Positions 1 to 13,000 of a stretch of 64,000 nt of DNA are shown here, in pieces. The notes under the pieces are model-generated. The model made no database searches. It saw only the letters and a program-made list of their open reading frames with translations, and had not been told where the DNA came from. Numbering within the stretch: position 1 is the stretch's first letter; each line of letters begins with the position of its first letter. Both the position numbers and the translations under genes were made by a program. Source of the stretch: Whitmania pigra (taxonomy: Eukaryota > Annelida > Clitellata > Hirudinida > Haemopidae); NCBI GenBank assembly GCA_021613335.1, contig JAJTWR010000044.1:3038501-3102500 (forward strand). Reading direction: 5' to 3'.

Positions 1-692
1 TAATTACAAAATTTTATTGAAATAAAATATATGGTTAAGACATTATTAATTCAACAGATTTACCTCAGTTATGCTTGTTCAAAAAAATTGAATGAAATGG
101 TAAAACTAAAAACGGAACAAATCAAAAAGTGTCAAGCCCACATAAGGAGGTTTTTGTCTGAAAAACATTACAAGTCCACTCATACAGAACCACTTGCCAG
201 AAATTTATTGAGGCCAGTTTTAAAGGTTTGATTCTGTCTATAGCTTTTTTTTTAATTCCATATTTAAAGCCACTGAGGCAAACATTCTTTTAATCAACAA
301 ATATTTGCAGACACTCCAGACCCTCATTCTATAAAGCTCCAAATTTTATTCGTTGCTTAGGGGCTAGGGACATTTCAAGATTATCTTGTTCATCATTTAT
401 TATTCCAAATCTTTATTCATACAAGAAGTTCTTCAGAATTCATTCAAGTCTCTGTAGCCCCTTTGTGACTTCCTCTATGCGCAATATCATGATGTAAATA
501 ACATTATGCTTTGTCACTTTTGTGTATTTGCATTATATCTTAATATCAGTATAACGTTTCGTTCCAATGTTTAATTTCATTTCATGTCATAATATTGTTG
601 TTTTCTTTACTGTTTTGTGTGCAATATTTGTTGTTTTAAGAGAAATCATGATAAACTTTAAAAATAAAATAAAATAAAGTTACGTATTCCAG
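1..692. other. No supported gene (possible weak exon at 31-231)
   Basis: AT-rich sequence. A 66-codon plus-strand open frame at 31-231 is lysine-rich and could be an upstream exon of the gene that follows. It has no recognisable domain and I cannot connect it by splice sites, so I do not call it. The rest holds no coding signal I can see; 600-692 is A/T-rich and could be an intron or leader. Confidence 0.4.
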
Positions 693-1658
693 TGTTTGAT
701 CAGAGATTGTTTGGATTCGTTTCCAACACTCTGCAGCACATATTGGATGAAAATCGTCATCGCGGAAATGGAAAATGTCACAGTGAAATGTTACGTCATA
801 GGCGACGAAGTCATTGTTAATAACAGTGCCAATAAATACGATGGCGAAATGTTGGCAAGTCTTTTCACTTTTACATAAAAGTAACTAAAAATGTCGTTCT
901 TAAAATTCAGACTGGGATTAAAAAGCTCAGATTTTTATTGGCTGACAAGGATTGGAAATAATACAATTGATAATCTTCATGAGGTTGGTGCACAGAATGT
1001 TTTTTCGTTGAACTAAAAAGAAATAAATTGCAGGGTTTGCATCTAAAGAAGGATCAACATGGAAACATCTTTGCTAAGAAGCTCAAATCTGGAGTGGAGA
1101 TGAATTATGTCCCTTCGTACCTTGAAGTCTCCGGAAACGGAAGTGCGTGGTCAGGCGAAAAGATTGTGGAGGTTCCCAGCAAAGTAAAATTTAAGGATTT
1201 AATATAGAATTAAGTTAAATATGTCTTAACTGATTATGATGACAACTATGTCGAACAGATTTTTGATATGGATGCATGCAAAGCAAAACTACTGGAAAAG
1301 ATTCGCAGTCATCCTTTTGAGTTCGAAGAACTTTGTTCGTTTTGTGGCGTTTCAATCAATTTCGATGAAAGAGTTAACGCTCCAAACTTGTGTTTGCTCC
1401 TAATCAACTTATCCGCGCTTGAGCTACTAGGAAGCACAGATGGTGAGTTATTTTTTAACCTGAGTTCTAACAGAAGACATTAGAGAGAAACCTTTTGCAG
1501 TTTTGGAACAACTAGAGCTTTTGCGAGGAGGGCTAAAGAACGACGAATTCTCAGCGTTGAAGGTATGGAATGATTGGGATCCGCGAATCAAACATGTTTT
1601 AATATAAGCTGTGATAACCCTATTACAGAAAAAATTCTCTCAAATTAAAAGGATGTGA
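693..1658 (+). CDS. Small multi-exon protein with a divergent Smad MH2-like domain (tentative)
   Basis: Likely exons are about 693-858, 911-983, 1034-1183, about 1215-1442, 1501-1562 and 1629-1658 (ending in TGA). Joins at 983/1034, 1442/1501 and 1562/1629 have GT-AG sites and keep frame; the 858/911 and 1183/1215 joins are not in order, the last implying an intron of about 31 bases, so the model is incomplete. Read in order, the fragments follow MH2 domains: a WMKIVIAE strand where Smads have a WCSIAYYE-like strand, then FRLGL, TIDNLHE, GLHLKKDQHGNIFAKKL, VEVPSKVKY, FEELCSFCGVSINF and a C-terminal LLLINLSALELL helix. This is remembered family pattern, not an alignment score. There is no MH1 domain and no C-terminal SSxS. 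If the call is right it would be a Smad-like or MH2-fold protein; function is not inferred. The start codon is not determined. Confidence 0.35.
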
Positions 1659-2138
1659 AAGAATCCTGAAGATGAAAATTATACAAATCCAGAAAAGTTT
1701 AAATTACGTTATTTTGGTAGCCTAGTTGTTGGTTTTGCATCGCATTATTGCTGTGCAAATAAATTTATTGTTCTTATAGATCTTGTCTGTTTTGAATCTT
1801 TGTGCAAAGTACTTTCCCAACTTATAAAGGAGGCTGAGATCCACTCGCTTCATTTACTTGCACAATACTTCCTGAGAAAAACTGTTGTCTCGAGTCGACA
1901 AGTCACAACAATAAGTTTTTAGACTAGCACAATTTCCTATTCCCCTTTCCTATTCCCTTTATTGCACCCGCCACAATATCACATACTAGTAACCTAATAT
2001 ATAAATACTTCGAACACTAGTTGTACTTGCTAAATTTATTTACCGTTATAATAATTTAATTTTCCATAAAAAATAAAATTATAATATCACCAAATAAATA
2101 CTAAAATCTGAAAATATATGAAGTTATAACAGCTATGG
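1659..2138. other. Intergenic, no gene seen
   Basis: AT-rich spacer between the MH2-like gene and a transposon relic. It contains a short C/T-rich double motif around 1933-1960 but no coding potential or RNA gene that I can support. Confidence 0.5.
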
Positions 2139-2372
2139 TTACAATCCAGGTTCTTTACTATATTTCCGTGTGGCAAAATCGCTGATGATGTCACTGAAGT
2201 TTAATTCACGCAATACATCTGACTCGATGCTCATGATTTGTAGACCATTGTATTTGCCACTCATGGCAGATGCATTGTCGTAGCTTTGCCCGCGACAGTT
2301 TCCCAGGTCTAATTCACGTATCCTCAGAAATTCCATCAAGGCGTTGAACATCAATGGGCCGTATTTCTCCAA
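2139..2372 (-). pseudogene. hAT/ZMYM1-type transposase fragment
   Basis: A 77-codon minus-strand frame reads ELDLGNCRGQSYDNASAMSGKYNGLQ. This matches the highly conserved CRGQSYDNA..MSG.YNGLQ block of ZMYM1-like/DUF4371 transposase-derived proteins of the hAT superfamily. Only this block is present: upstream there is no TTF or zinc-finger domain and downstream no hAT dimerisation domain, so it is a fragment. I see no terminal inverted repeats that would bound an element. It was probably a DNA transposon once; a domesticated exon cannot be excluded. Confidence 0.7.
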
Positions 2373-4022
2373 GTTTTGATTCCTAGTTGCAATTTACCTT
2401 CTGACCACCGAGTCCGACCAGACATCGGACGCGTCCGTCGGCAATGCAAGCAAACGAGCAAGCCAGTCGACCAGCAGAAGCCAACATTCCAGCGTTGTTC
2501 GCTGTCTACAAGTCTACAAGCGAATCTGTGGAATAAACTTTGAACGCTAAAAGCTATAATTAGGAAGTATGAAAAAACCCGGTCCAAATTGGCTGGTTGG
2601 TAGTTTAATTGTCCAAGTTAACAATCTTTCCTTGGTATAGGGTTGTGGATCGTGCACCAATGCTGTACATTATCTAATCGGCCTCATTAATTAATGAACA
2701 TCTTTAAATAACCGGCATTTTGCCCCTCCTAACAAAGATGAACCGCACTTAAACACCGTGAAACCTTAATCTAGTTAACTAATTATTGCAACTAATTATT
2801 TCATGACTTTTGCTCAAATGGCGGTTGCGCCATTGGCCATGAGAGCAACAGTCTGGTCACCCAGGATTACATGCCTCGGTCTGCGAAGAAAATGAACTCC
2901 CACTTGAATGCGTTGCTATAAGAAACCAGACGACGCCAGTGTGCTCCGCTGTCCATTAATTTAAATTTTTTTTTATAAATAAGTAACATCACAATATTAC
3001 TTTATATGACCACAATCCAAATTAAAGTAAAAACTGCATTCATTACAAAAGCATACCAGTATTTTAATTTTATGCATTAAACATTAAGGAAAGCTATCGA
3101 GGGCAGGATTTACTCAAATTTTGTTTATATTGAAGGGATGGACGACCACTGCAGGGAAAGTAAATCTTTGAAAGTAAATTCTGTCCCTAAGAATGAGAAA
3201 TCGGGGGCACGGACCGTTAGGGATACCTTAACAGCAAAAATAGCTGTCGACATGAAACGATAGATTCAAAAGATTAAGATACGATCGCGACAAGAAGTAA
3301 CTTGAAGACCCAAGACAACCGACATCGACAAAATAAACCAAGCAAATGCCACCTAATTAATTAATTAATTATCGTATAACGTGCTCCAATCGCTGCTTCC
3401 AAGTACATAAAGAACTAGAACTCTTCAGTAGCAGATTAAACACAGACATAAACAGTCATCGATGCACGTTAAGAAATAGTTTAGTATAAATATTCGAAGA
3501 ATAAAAACTAAAATTGTTTAATGTCTGAACAAACGGTTCAGATTTCAAGCCACGAAATCCGGCGTACGGCAGTTGAGCCTGTCGCCAGGGTTATTAAGCC
3601 ACAGGCATGATGCACCACAACAATCGACCCGAATCGCACTTATTAATCGACAGCTCAATTTGGCCTCAGGTCTCCTCGCCAACTGTTGATGACTTTAACA
3701 GCAGCAAGTTAATTACGTTTGCTTCCAGAACGACTTTAAATTTATATTCCTCAGCTTTTAGGACTATTTTAGAAGCAGGAATACGAGAACAAAAAGCAAT
3801 CAGAAAATCATGATGAAGGTGCTGACAGTCAATGAACTTTAAAAGTTTACATTCTTCGGCATCAATAATACTTGAGACAAACACGCAAGCTGTCATGAAA
3901 AAAGAATGTCTTTCCTCAAATGCAAATTGAAAATACTAAAGAATTTCGTAGAATATATATTTTATAGCTATTTTTTTTTCTCCCACTTTCGTCATCAATG
4001 GCTTTATGGATCGAATTCCCTG
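2373..4022. other. Intergenic, unresolved; some repeat-like sequence
   Basis: No gene is supported. 2395-2530 is richer in G+C than its surroundings and may be more transposon debris. 3355-3372 is a run of TTAA/TAAT repeats. 3480-3610 has an LTR-like look, but I find no partner copy in the window. Short open frames on both strands at 3607-3896 overlap one another and have no domain signature. Confidence 0.4.
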
Positions 4023-7000
4023 TCACACCATCGGTGGAGGGATGCTCGAAATGGCTGAGTTTGTTGGATTTGAACAGGTCAGATAGCCTGCCACTCCAGA
4101 TCCTGCAATTTTTATTTAGACCTGATTAGATGTTTATGTATTAATTAATTTATTATGACTAACTGCAAATCGAACAGTTGAGTCAGAAAAATGTAACTAT
4201 CTACAATCACCTGTCAAATAGCCTGCAGAAGGTCTGTCGGAAAGGAAGAGATCATGTTTCTGACTCTTGTAATCCTTCCATATGGGACTTTTTTCAAGTA
4301 GTTCATTAATCTGCAAGAAAGCACATATAAAGAATCCATTCCTTCCAAATTGCAATTGTAAAGTCAAATTGTCAACCTGCTCTCCATACTTTGGATTGAG
4401 TTGCATGGCCTTGAGAGCTTTCACAATTTGTGCTTTTACTGAGGCAATGTTTTCAACAAATTCTAATCCATCTTTTTCCAACAAGTTCAACAAGAAAGAA
4501 ATTATTTCAGTTTTCAGTGCCTTAAAACAAACAACATTCATTCTTATCAATCAACGCAAATCCTCTTATCATTTAGGGTAATTGTAAAATTATTTAAATT
4601 AACGTTACTATTAATTTCACCTACAATTGAATTAAAAATATCAGAAAATGAGATAAAAAATGTCCAAAACAAACTTGTTCCACAAGGCATTCATCATTTG
4701 TGTCAAACATTCTCATCAAGGATTCACAGCCCACCCCAACCATGTCTTTCCTAACTTGCATGGCTTCTTTCATTGGACCTATTGAATTTGTTTGACCAAT
4801 GGCTCTTATGCAAACCTGTTCAAAAGAAAATGATTTTGAATGCAACAAAATAAATGCTTAAAGAAAATATTTTAAGATGCCTTTTACGCAAACTTGTTGG
4901 TGCTATTCATGAAAAGCAGAACTAAAAGTTACATTTGAATGTGAAGACAAACCTCGCTGTTTGCCAGTTGTTGTACGATCATCAGTGCAGACTTGGGAAT
5001 GGCGTCATTTTTGCTCGTCATGGATTTAAACAACTTCGGAATGAGACCCAACTGAGGCACCTGATCCAGTAAAGCCGACTGGAGACTCAGGAAAGACACG
5101 AGGGCCGTAGTGACCGTCTCTAACGCCTCCCCCTGTTTTAAAAACAAACACTTAAATATTGCGAGCGGACCGATCGCGAACCTTTAAAAAACTCACATCG
5201 AAATGAGGTCGGGACACGAGTTGCGACCACCTCTCGAACAATTCCACCAGGAATTCTTTCGGTTTCCTCACCACCCATCCGGGGTTGGCAATGAAGAGCC
5301 TCAAGTACACGTCACCCACGACCACCTCTCCCTTTCCTCCTGCGTACAAACATTCCATTTCTTCGTCATAAGCCCACTTCACCGAAGGATTGTCCTTTTG
5401 CAGGTTGTAGTGGCTGCAATTCAAAGGAACATTTGAAAATGTCTTTGAAAAATATTAATAAATGTAAATAACATTAAAAAAAAAACATATTTATCATGTC
5501 TTTATGAAGTGTTGCAACTCACTTTTCTCTCATCTCCTTAATTGTGGAGCTGACGTGTTGTCGCGAGTCGTCGTTCCAAATCAATTCCGGGTTTTCGTGA
5601 GTGCCTTTCAAAGTGAAGAACAAGAGTTAAATTTCATTAATATCTTCAGAATGATGATATCTTTATGAATGTCTTGAAAGCAATAATATCATTATCAATA
5701 TTCTTGTATTTAGCTGAGTTTTTGAGTGCCTTATGTATCTGGATAGGATGTGAGGGCACTTCTTAATCGATCCATCATTTATATAGCGCCCCTACCCTAG
5801 GGCGCTCCCTGGCGGTGCGAGCAGAACTCGACACATAATGACTTTTGCTTTCACTGCCATTCACAACCGTCTGAGCCAACTCGCACGCATTCTTATTAAT
5901 ATCTATATGAAAGCAACAATATATCTATCAATAATCTTATTAATATCTATACGAAAGCAACAATATTCTTATTAATATCTGAGCAAACCCTCAAAAAGGT
6001 GGATGCTCGACTCAGGGGAATCCCTCATGGCATCGAGGAGGAGGGAAGGAAGGAACTTCATCATGATGATCCGCACTCGAGGGCCGACCAACTTGTCCGA
6101 GAGCATGCGACCGAACAACTCTGCGCATTGTTGCCTCATGACAGGACTTGTGGAATTGCAGAAGAGATCCAGAAGATAAAGCAGACCACCTGATTACAAA
6201 ACATTGGAATCACTTGTAATTGCAGTTGATCACTACTCATCATAGAAAATGCTACCTTTGTTTATGATTTCCTTGAGAAGTTTTGTGTTGGAGGTCAATG
6301 GGTACATGACTTGAAGTGTGAGTTGATTGACTGAAAAACAATTTGAAAATTTAACGACAATTTCAAGACACTGAGCAATCAAATGATTGAAAATGCAAAT
6401 AAATAGCAAATGAAATACTGCAATTATGCTACACAGGTATGCTATGCAGGCATATTATACAGGTATGCTATGCATATTATACAGGTATGAACTCGAATGA
6501 CCTTGCTGATTGGTTACCGAGCTCGCTACAAAGTCATTCAACAAACTTTGAGGGAGTGACGTGATAGCCAGAAGAAGATAAGCCATGACTTGCGAGGCAG
6601 ATATGTCGTTGATGCATTCCTGATTGCATGTCACACAGGATATGACCTGGAGTGGTTTCACCAAATATTCATTTTATCATTTAATACTCTTACAATAATA
6701 ACAACTACATCTTGCCTTTTCTATGCGTGAATATTAACACTTGGAGCACTCATTAAGCACTAATTAAAAATAAGTTGAGTACTAATTAAGAACTAATTAA
6801 GTACTAATTAAGAACTAATTGAACAAACAACAAACCTCAAGGGCCTTCTGTTGTACCATGAAGAAGCCTTCAATTCTGAGCAGACAAAAGAGGAGTTTGA
6901 AGTGACCAATGCATTGAATCTCCACTCCTTCAATAAATAATCAATTAAATAAATAAATAATAACAAATGTCCTTTTTGCCTTAAGTATTTTTGTGGGTCA

Positions 7001-10000
7001 AATAAAATAGTTTTGATGCCATTTTTAATATCATTGCATTCCTGATGAACTTTATTTTGCTTGATACAAAGTTTGCATCTGAGGTCCTTTGAGGAAATAA
7101 GTGCCACATAAGTGGTTCATCAAAACTGAATGTTTCTAATGTTTTAATAGTTTTTAACTAATTACATTTTCTTGTTCCTACTGATTCAAAACATGAAAAG
7201 TGAATCATACCTGGGTTGTTTTTAATGACATTATGCAAGGCTTCAAGACATTCAGCCACATTTAAAATTCTCTCCTGGCTGGAATTGGCAGAATTGTTTT
7301 GCTGCTGTTGCAGAGTCATCAAGGAATGGAGATACTGCGCAACAAGATACAACATACGATCAATTTTTAAGCTTCCGACAACTGTGTTTGCAAATAACTG
7401 AAATACTTGTGCCTGGGATCCCAAGTGGTCTAAAAGTTCTATAGTGAAGCCTTTGGCATTCTAAAAAAACCGGTTGCAAATTTAATTGTTTAGTTATTTT
7501 ATTTTGAAATAAAACACATCCTCACATCCAAAGGAAAGGTGGGCTGTTGGTTGTAAATTCTCACAAAGACATCTCCTACGATGAGTTCCTTACTCAACGA
7601 CGAAAACTGGAAGTTGCTGCCATAATCCTCATCACAAGATCCCTTTAGAACCAGATGATAATGATGATTTAATCATTTAATGATCCCTTTAGAACCAGGT
7701 GATGATGATGATTTAATCATTTAATGATTCCTTTAGAACCAGATGATAATGATGATGATTTAATCATTTAATGATAGCTCCAAATAACTTACTGTTCTTA
7801 TCTTCTGCTGTTGCTGTTCTGTCAGAAATTCAACAAGTTCTGCTCTCGTCTCATTGTTCCAAATCAACATTGGGTTTTCAGAGTTGCTGTTCAACAACTT
7901 GAGCAACTGTGCATAAATAATCATTACATTACTCTCACATTGTCATTATCATAATATATTATTATAATAAATATGCATAAGGATGCATATAAATTTATAT
8001 AAATATGCATACAACCATTTTTAAACTGCACCAAAACTGACCTCTGCAGGTTTGCCTTGTGATAGCTTGTTGGCGAGATATGGAGTGAGGAGTGCGCAGA
8101 GAGATTTCTTGATGGGTGGATTCTCGGGCGTTGAATCTTCGCCCGACAAGTAGCCACCTAATCTGGCACAACTCCTTGCTGCTAGTTTAGCCAAAGAATT
8201 TTGAATTTCCTAACGGACGACAGAATAAGCAATGAATAAAACAATTTTTTAAAGCAGGAAGAATGAACAAGCTCAGCTGTGGTCACCTGTTGATTAGATT
8301 CGTCACATTTCTGCACACCACCTTCCTCCAGGGTGAAGTCATAATCAAAGAGAAACAGTAACAGGTGCCACAGGACACCTGCTTTAAACAACTGGGTCTG
8401 CAGAAGAAGATCTACGGACATCAGACTGACGCACTCGGCAGCATGTTGGCACAACTTCGGAACATTCTGCAGGTTGAATGAATCATGAAACCAAGTCAGG
8501 TATATTTCCTCAAAACCAGTGGCAAATGATGAACAATTACTCTGTAGAAGAGAATTCTGGAAATTTCTTGGGTTATGGTGGGCATTTCCACGATTTGATT
8601 TCTGCAGGATTCAAACTGAGACGACACTCCGAGACATTGGACCACATGCGAACATACCTAAAGAGAAAGAATTTCAAATACATCCAAGAACATTCAATAA
8701 GTTGTGTTGAATTGTCTTTACTTGAACTGAAAGATCCTCAGATCTTGAAGACCTACTGAGAACACCGACACATCTTGAAAATGCCTCATGCAGAACCTTT
8801 AAATTAATGGAATGTTTAAACTAATGTGAAATCATTTCAAACAACGAAACGTCGCTCCCAACCTCGATGCCGTTCTCCCTTCTGAGTTCCTCGGCATTGA
8901 GTGCCGAACAATTTATCGTGTGGTAGCAAAGCTCGGCAGCTGCACTGAGAAGAGGAACGGTTTTCGAGAAGAGTCCTTCGTCTGTGGATTCCAACTGGAT
9001 GGTTTTAATCAGGGTAGGATAACCGGCATACTTGTATGGTTCGAGAACTGCAAAAGTAAAATGAATGTAACAAACTGGATTTTCTAAAAGAAATAAACAT
9101 CAATAAACATAAATAAACATCTCACCTGACTTGAATCTGCTGAAAAGAATTGTTTGAGCCTTCAAAATGAGCACGATGTTCTTCGGGTTCGGTCCTTCGA
9201 CCAGTTTGGACCTGCTGCACAGGAACTCGTAAGCCTTATTCACCTTCTCAAAGACTTCCTACAACCAGGCCAAATTCTGATTACAATAAACCGGTTACAT
9301 TAAAAAATTGGAAGATCAACTAGCTGACCCTTCCTTCGGGATTTTTGTCAGGATGATACTTTTGAGCCATCTTGAAGTAAGCTTTTCTGATTTTTGCCTC
9401 GTCCAACCTGAGCGAAAGAATTTAAAATCGTTAAACCACCGACGCACGAGACCAACCGAGTAACCGCCTCACCCCGTCTCTTCCTTGTCGAGGCATAAAG
9501 TTTCAAAAGCATCATCAACAGACATGGAAGGAGGTTTCTTTTCAACTTCCATCTTCCAACACTCGAGGATGTCTTTCAACAGCCTCACCTGAAATTTAAA
9601 ATAACAAACATTTTTTTAAACCAATCACCATATAATTAATAATAAACAAAAATTCATAAATAAAGCTAAATTTGATAAATAAAGGAATCTGACGATAGGA
9701 CTGTAATGAAAATTTAGTTGAGTCGATTATTAATGTTCGTCTCATGGCTAGAACATGTGCTGCTGTCATGAGAAGTATTAATAATAATGAACCATTAGAC
9801 CGATGAAAATTTAATGCATACCGGTTCTTTTATAGGCCAATCGGGAAACCTGAGTGCATCGCAAAGGTGTCTGAGGTAATAAATGCTGCAGAAAAGTTCA
9901 TTTTCAAGTTGGGGGTAGACAATGACAGGAATTGGGCAATAATGGTAAAGAGCTCTGGTGTTGCTCTGCAGACGGGGTGAAAAGTCGGCAACGTGAGAAG

Positions 10001-13000
10001 CAATCTTTTCGATCATCAGTCGCCTGGCACGATAAAATAAAGTCTTCATGTCAAAGTTACAAAGGGATTTGAAATTCCAGAAAACCTCATCTCTCTGTTC
10101 CAAATTGCTTCAGGAGTATCAAATTCACCCAAAAATATCTCTGCAAATTTGTCAGGCTCGTAATTCTCGAGATAACAAACCATTGCTTCCGGCAGCAAAT
10201 GACCCAAAACGCTTTTGACCATTATATCCGATCCTTTATTCTGTAAAATAATAACATGAATAAAAACAAATGTTGAAATTAATTTAGCTCATGTTTAGCA
10301 CATTTGTTAAGCTCATGTTTATAGGAGAGCATCTTAAAAATTCTTAATTTTTTATTTGAAAAAATAATTTTACATTCATTCTGTAATTGTTAAAACTTCA
10401 ATATTGTTGTAATGGCATTTTATGTGATTTAAACATGAAAGTAACAGACTCTAAAGAGTGTGAAAGAATATTTGGATTGGTTCATCTCATACAAGTTCTT
10501 GGTGATGTGTATCATTGATGGGGCACTTAACATGTGCAACAATTATCCTTTTCAATATTTAAATATACCAAACATAATTGGTCTTTCAAAAATGTTTTAC
10601 AAAATTGTTTAAGTCATAATAAAACAGATTCTATGTTAATTCAAATTTCCTTAAAAACAAAGTTTTTCCTTGTTTGTTGTTTACAATATTTTAATTGAAA
10701 GCAATTTGTTTTGTAAATTGTTTTAATTTAAAACTATGATTCATCTCACCTCATCCGATCTGAAGGCCTGTTTCATGTGCGTGGCTTTCAAGAACCTGGC
10801 CACAGGCAGCACATTTGAACCGGTGTACATGAGGATAAAATAGAAGACTCCGGACAAGTAAAGTCGAGGCATGACTGGATTCTCATCCATCACCAGATGG
10901 AGGAGGGTGCTGACCTTCTCCACCAATGTGGGGTCAAATGTGATTAGCAGCTTCATGTAGGAAAGAAAACATTATTAACTCATTCTGGATTGATGGTTTT
11001 TCAAAATTAAAAAAAAAATTAATGTAGAACAACTCAACATAGAAATTTGTACTTTGTACAACAACTTAGATTAAACCTAAATAAAAAATTGGGAAAATAA
11101 GAAACATAAATCTAAAACGACTATTTTTTCATAAACTTTCAAAACCATCATCTACATAGAGATAACATTTAAATATTAATTAGGCCAAAACCTGGACCAA
11201 ATGAGGAAGGCAAGAAGCATCGGACAGCACTCGTTTGATTCTAGGCAAAGGCCTAACGACCGCATTATCGGCATCTCTTCAAGTACAAATGCTTATCAGT
11301 TTCATGGAGATTTTTTTTTAAATCCAAACCAATTTCATTTTCACCTGCTGGGATAAAACTCTGTTATCTTGATGAGCATGTTGAGAATTAGAACAGCAAG
11401 TTCACTCTCATTCAGAAGGGCTTGATTGCTGGCCATGAGGACCCACTTGAGTTGTGGAATCATGTGCACTGGTCGCCATCCTTCCATGCCTTGTGCCCAA
11501 CACCTCGTCTTGGCTGTTATTTCCTCACTTTTCCAAAACCTTTGCATCTGCACGTGAAAAGCACCTCAAATATTTTTCTTTAAAATTATTATTTTAATAT
11601 AAATAATAATAATAAAAATAATAATAAAATTATTATTTATAATCAACAACAAGACCTCCTCGAAGCTGTAAGGTCCCGATCGTTCCTTATCGGCATTTCC
11701 AAAGTACCACTCTTTCTCACCTTCTCGATGAGAATTCGGTGCAGCTTCGATGACGTTGCTCTGCAAGTTTAAAAAATAATTTTGTACGTCTAATGAGTTT
11801 CATTCATAAAAGTGGCATGGAACATTACTTGTGCTGGGACCATAGCTCTTGAAGTGTGCAGATGGGCAAGGGTTAAGAAGTCAACAAGAATTTTTATGCC
11901 GTTACTATCTATTACATCTTTGACGTTGCTCTGAAGCAATTATAATTCGAGGAAATTATTTTAATCTCTGACAATTAAATAAATAAGTAATATAAATAAC
12001 ATAAAATAAAAAAATTCGCATAATATAAAAGGCTGAATTGGTCATACCTTGTTGAGCAGTAACTTGCTGATAAATATGATCAGCCTGTCTCTCTCCAACC
12101 GGTCAGAACACTGCAATGTTAAAATAAACGACACCCTTCAAATAACGAATTTATTTTCATCAAATTATTAAAAGTTTTAACCCTTTCGAGCATCGACACG
12201 ATGGATTTTGTGTCATTGAAAGGCCCGATTTCATCGTGACACCTCGCGTACACGATGGCCATTGCCTGCAAACACGTGCACTTCATGGCAACTTTTGAGG
12301 AGAGCAGGAAACGATGGTAGAGGTCATTGAAGAACTCGTAGCTGGAGAAACAAGAATTCGTCTTATATTCTCGGCAACCAAATCCAACCAAAATAATCTC
12401 ACGATTGTCTGATGACATTGCCTGCATCTTTTTCATCTTCCTCCAATAATATCCTCAAATAATAATCGCCTAAAACAATTGTTAAAAAGCATTGCAATCG
12501 ATCAATCATTATTTATTAAATTAGAAACAAATATTAATTAATCACAATCAATAAATGAATAATTCATTAAATCAATAAATTACAACTGACCTATTTTGAT
12601 CTCATCATCGAGACTGCCATAATGAACCTCAAATTCATGATGGTTCCAAGAAATGACAGTATTTCCAGATAAATCTCTGTCGGCATTAAAAATTCTAAGT
12701 TCATCCTCGAGTGCACATCTCAACTCCTCCCTCGTCTGAAATTCAAATGTGCCTCATACATATGCACACACTTATTTTTTAAACATTTTACTCATTCTTG
12801 TTTATTTCTCAACCTAAGCGTATACTTTATAAGCATCCCAATACGTGAGCTTTTATTTGAAATTTTCATGGCTTTTCTTTTATAACTATTTCAAATGCAT
12901 ATCCTCTAAGATGATCATTTCTACAAACATTTTAAGATTCAGAAACCATGCATAGTTACAAATACAATGAAATCAATCCTAACTATTAATCCCCACTATG

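Noticed and set aside
3480..3610. Possible solo LTR
   Set aside because: No matching copy, clear TG/CA ends or target duplication could be found.
5786..5806. GCGCCC…GGGCGC hairpin in a DNAJC13 intron
   Set aside because: Six-base arms only; too short to support a regulatory or RNA call.
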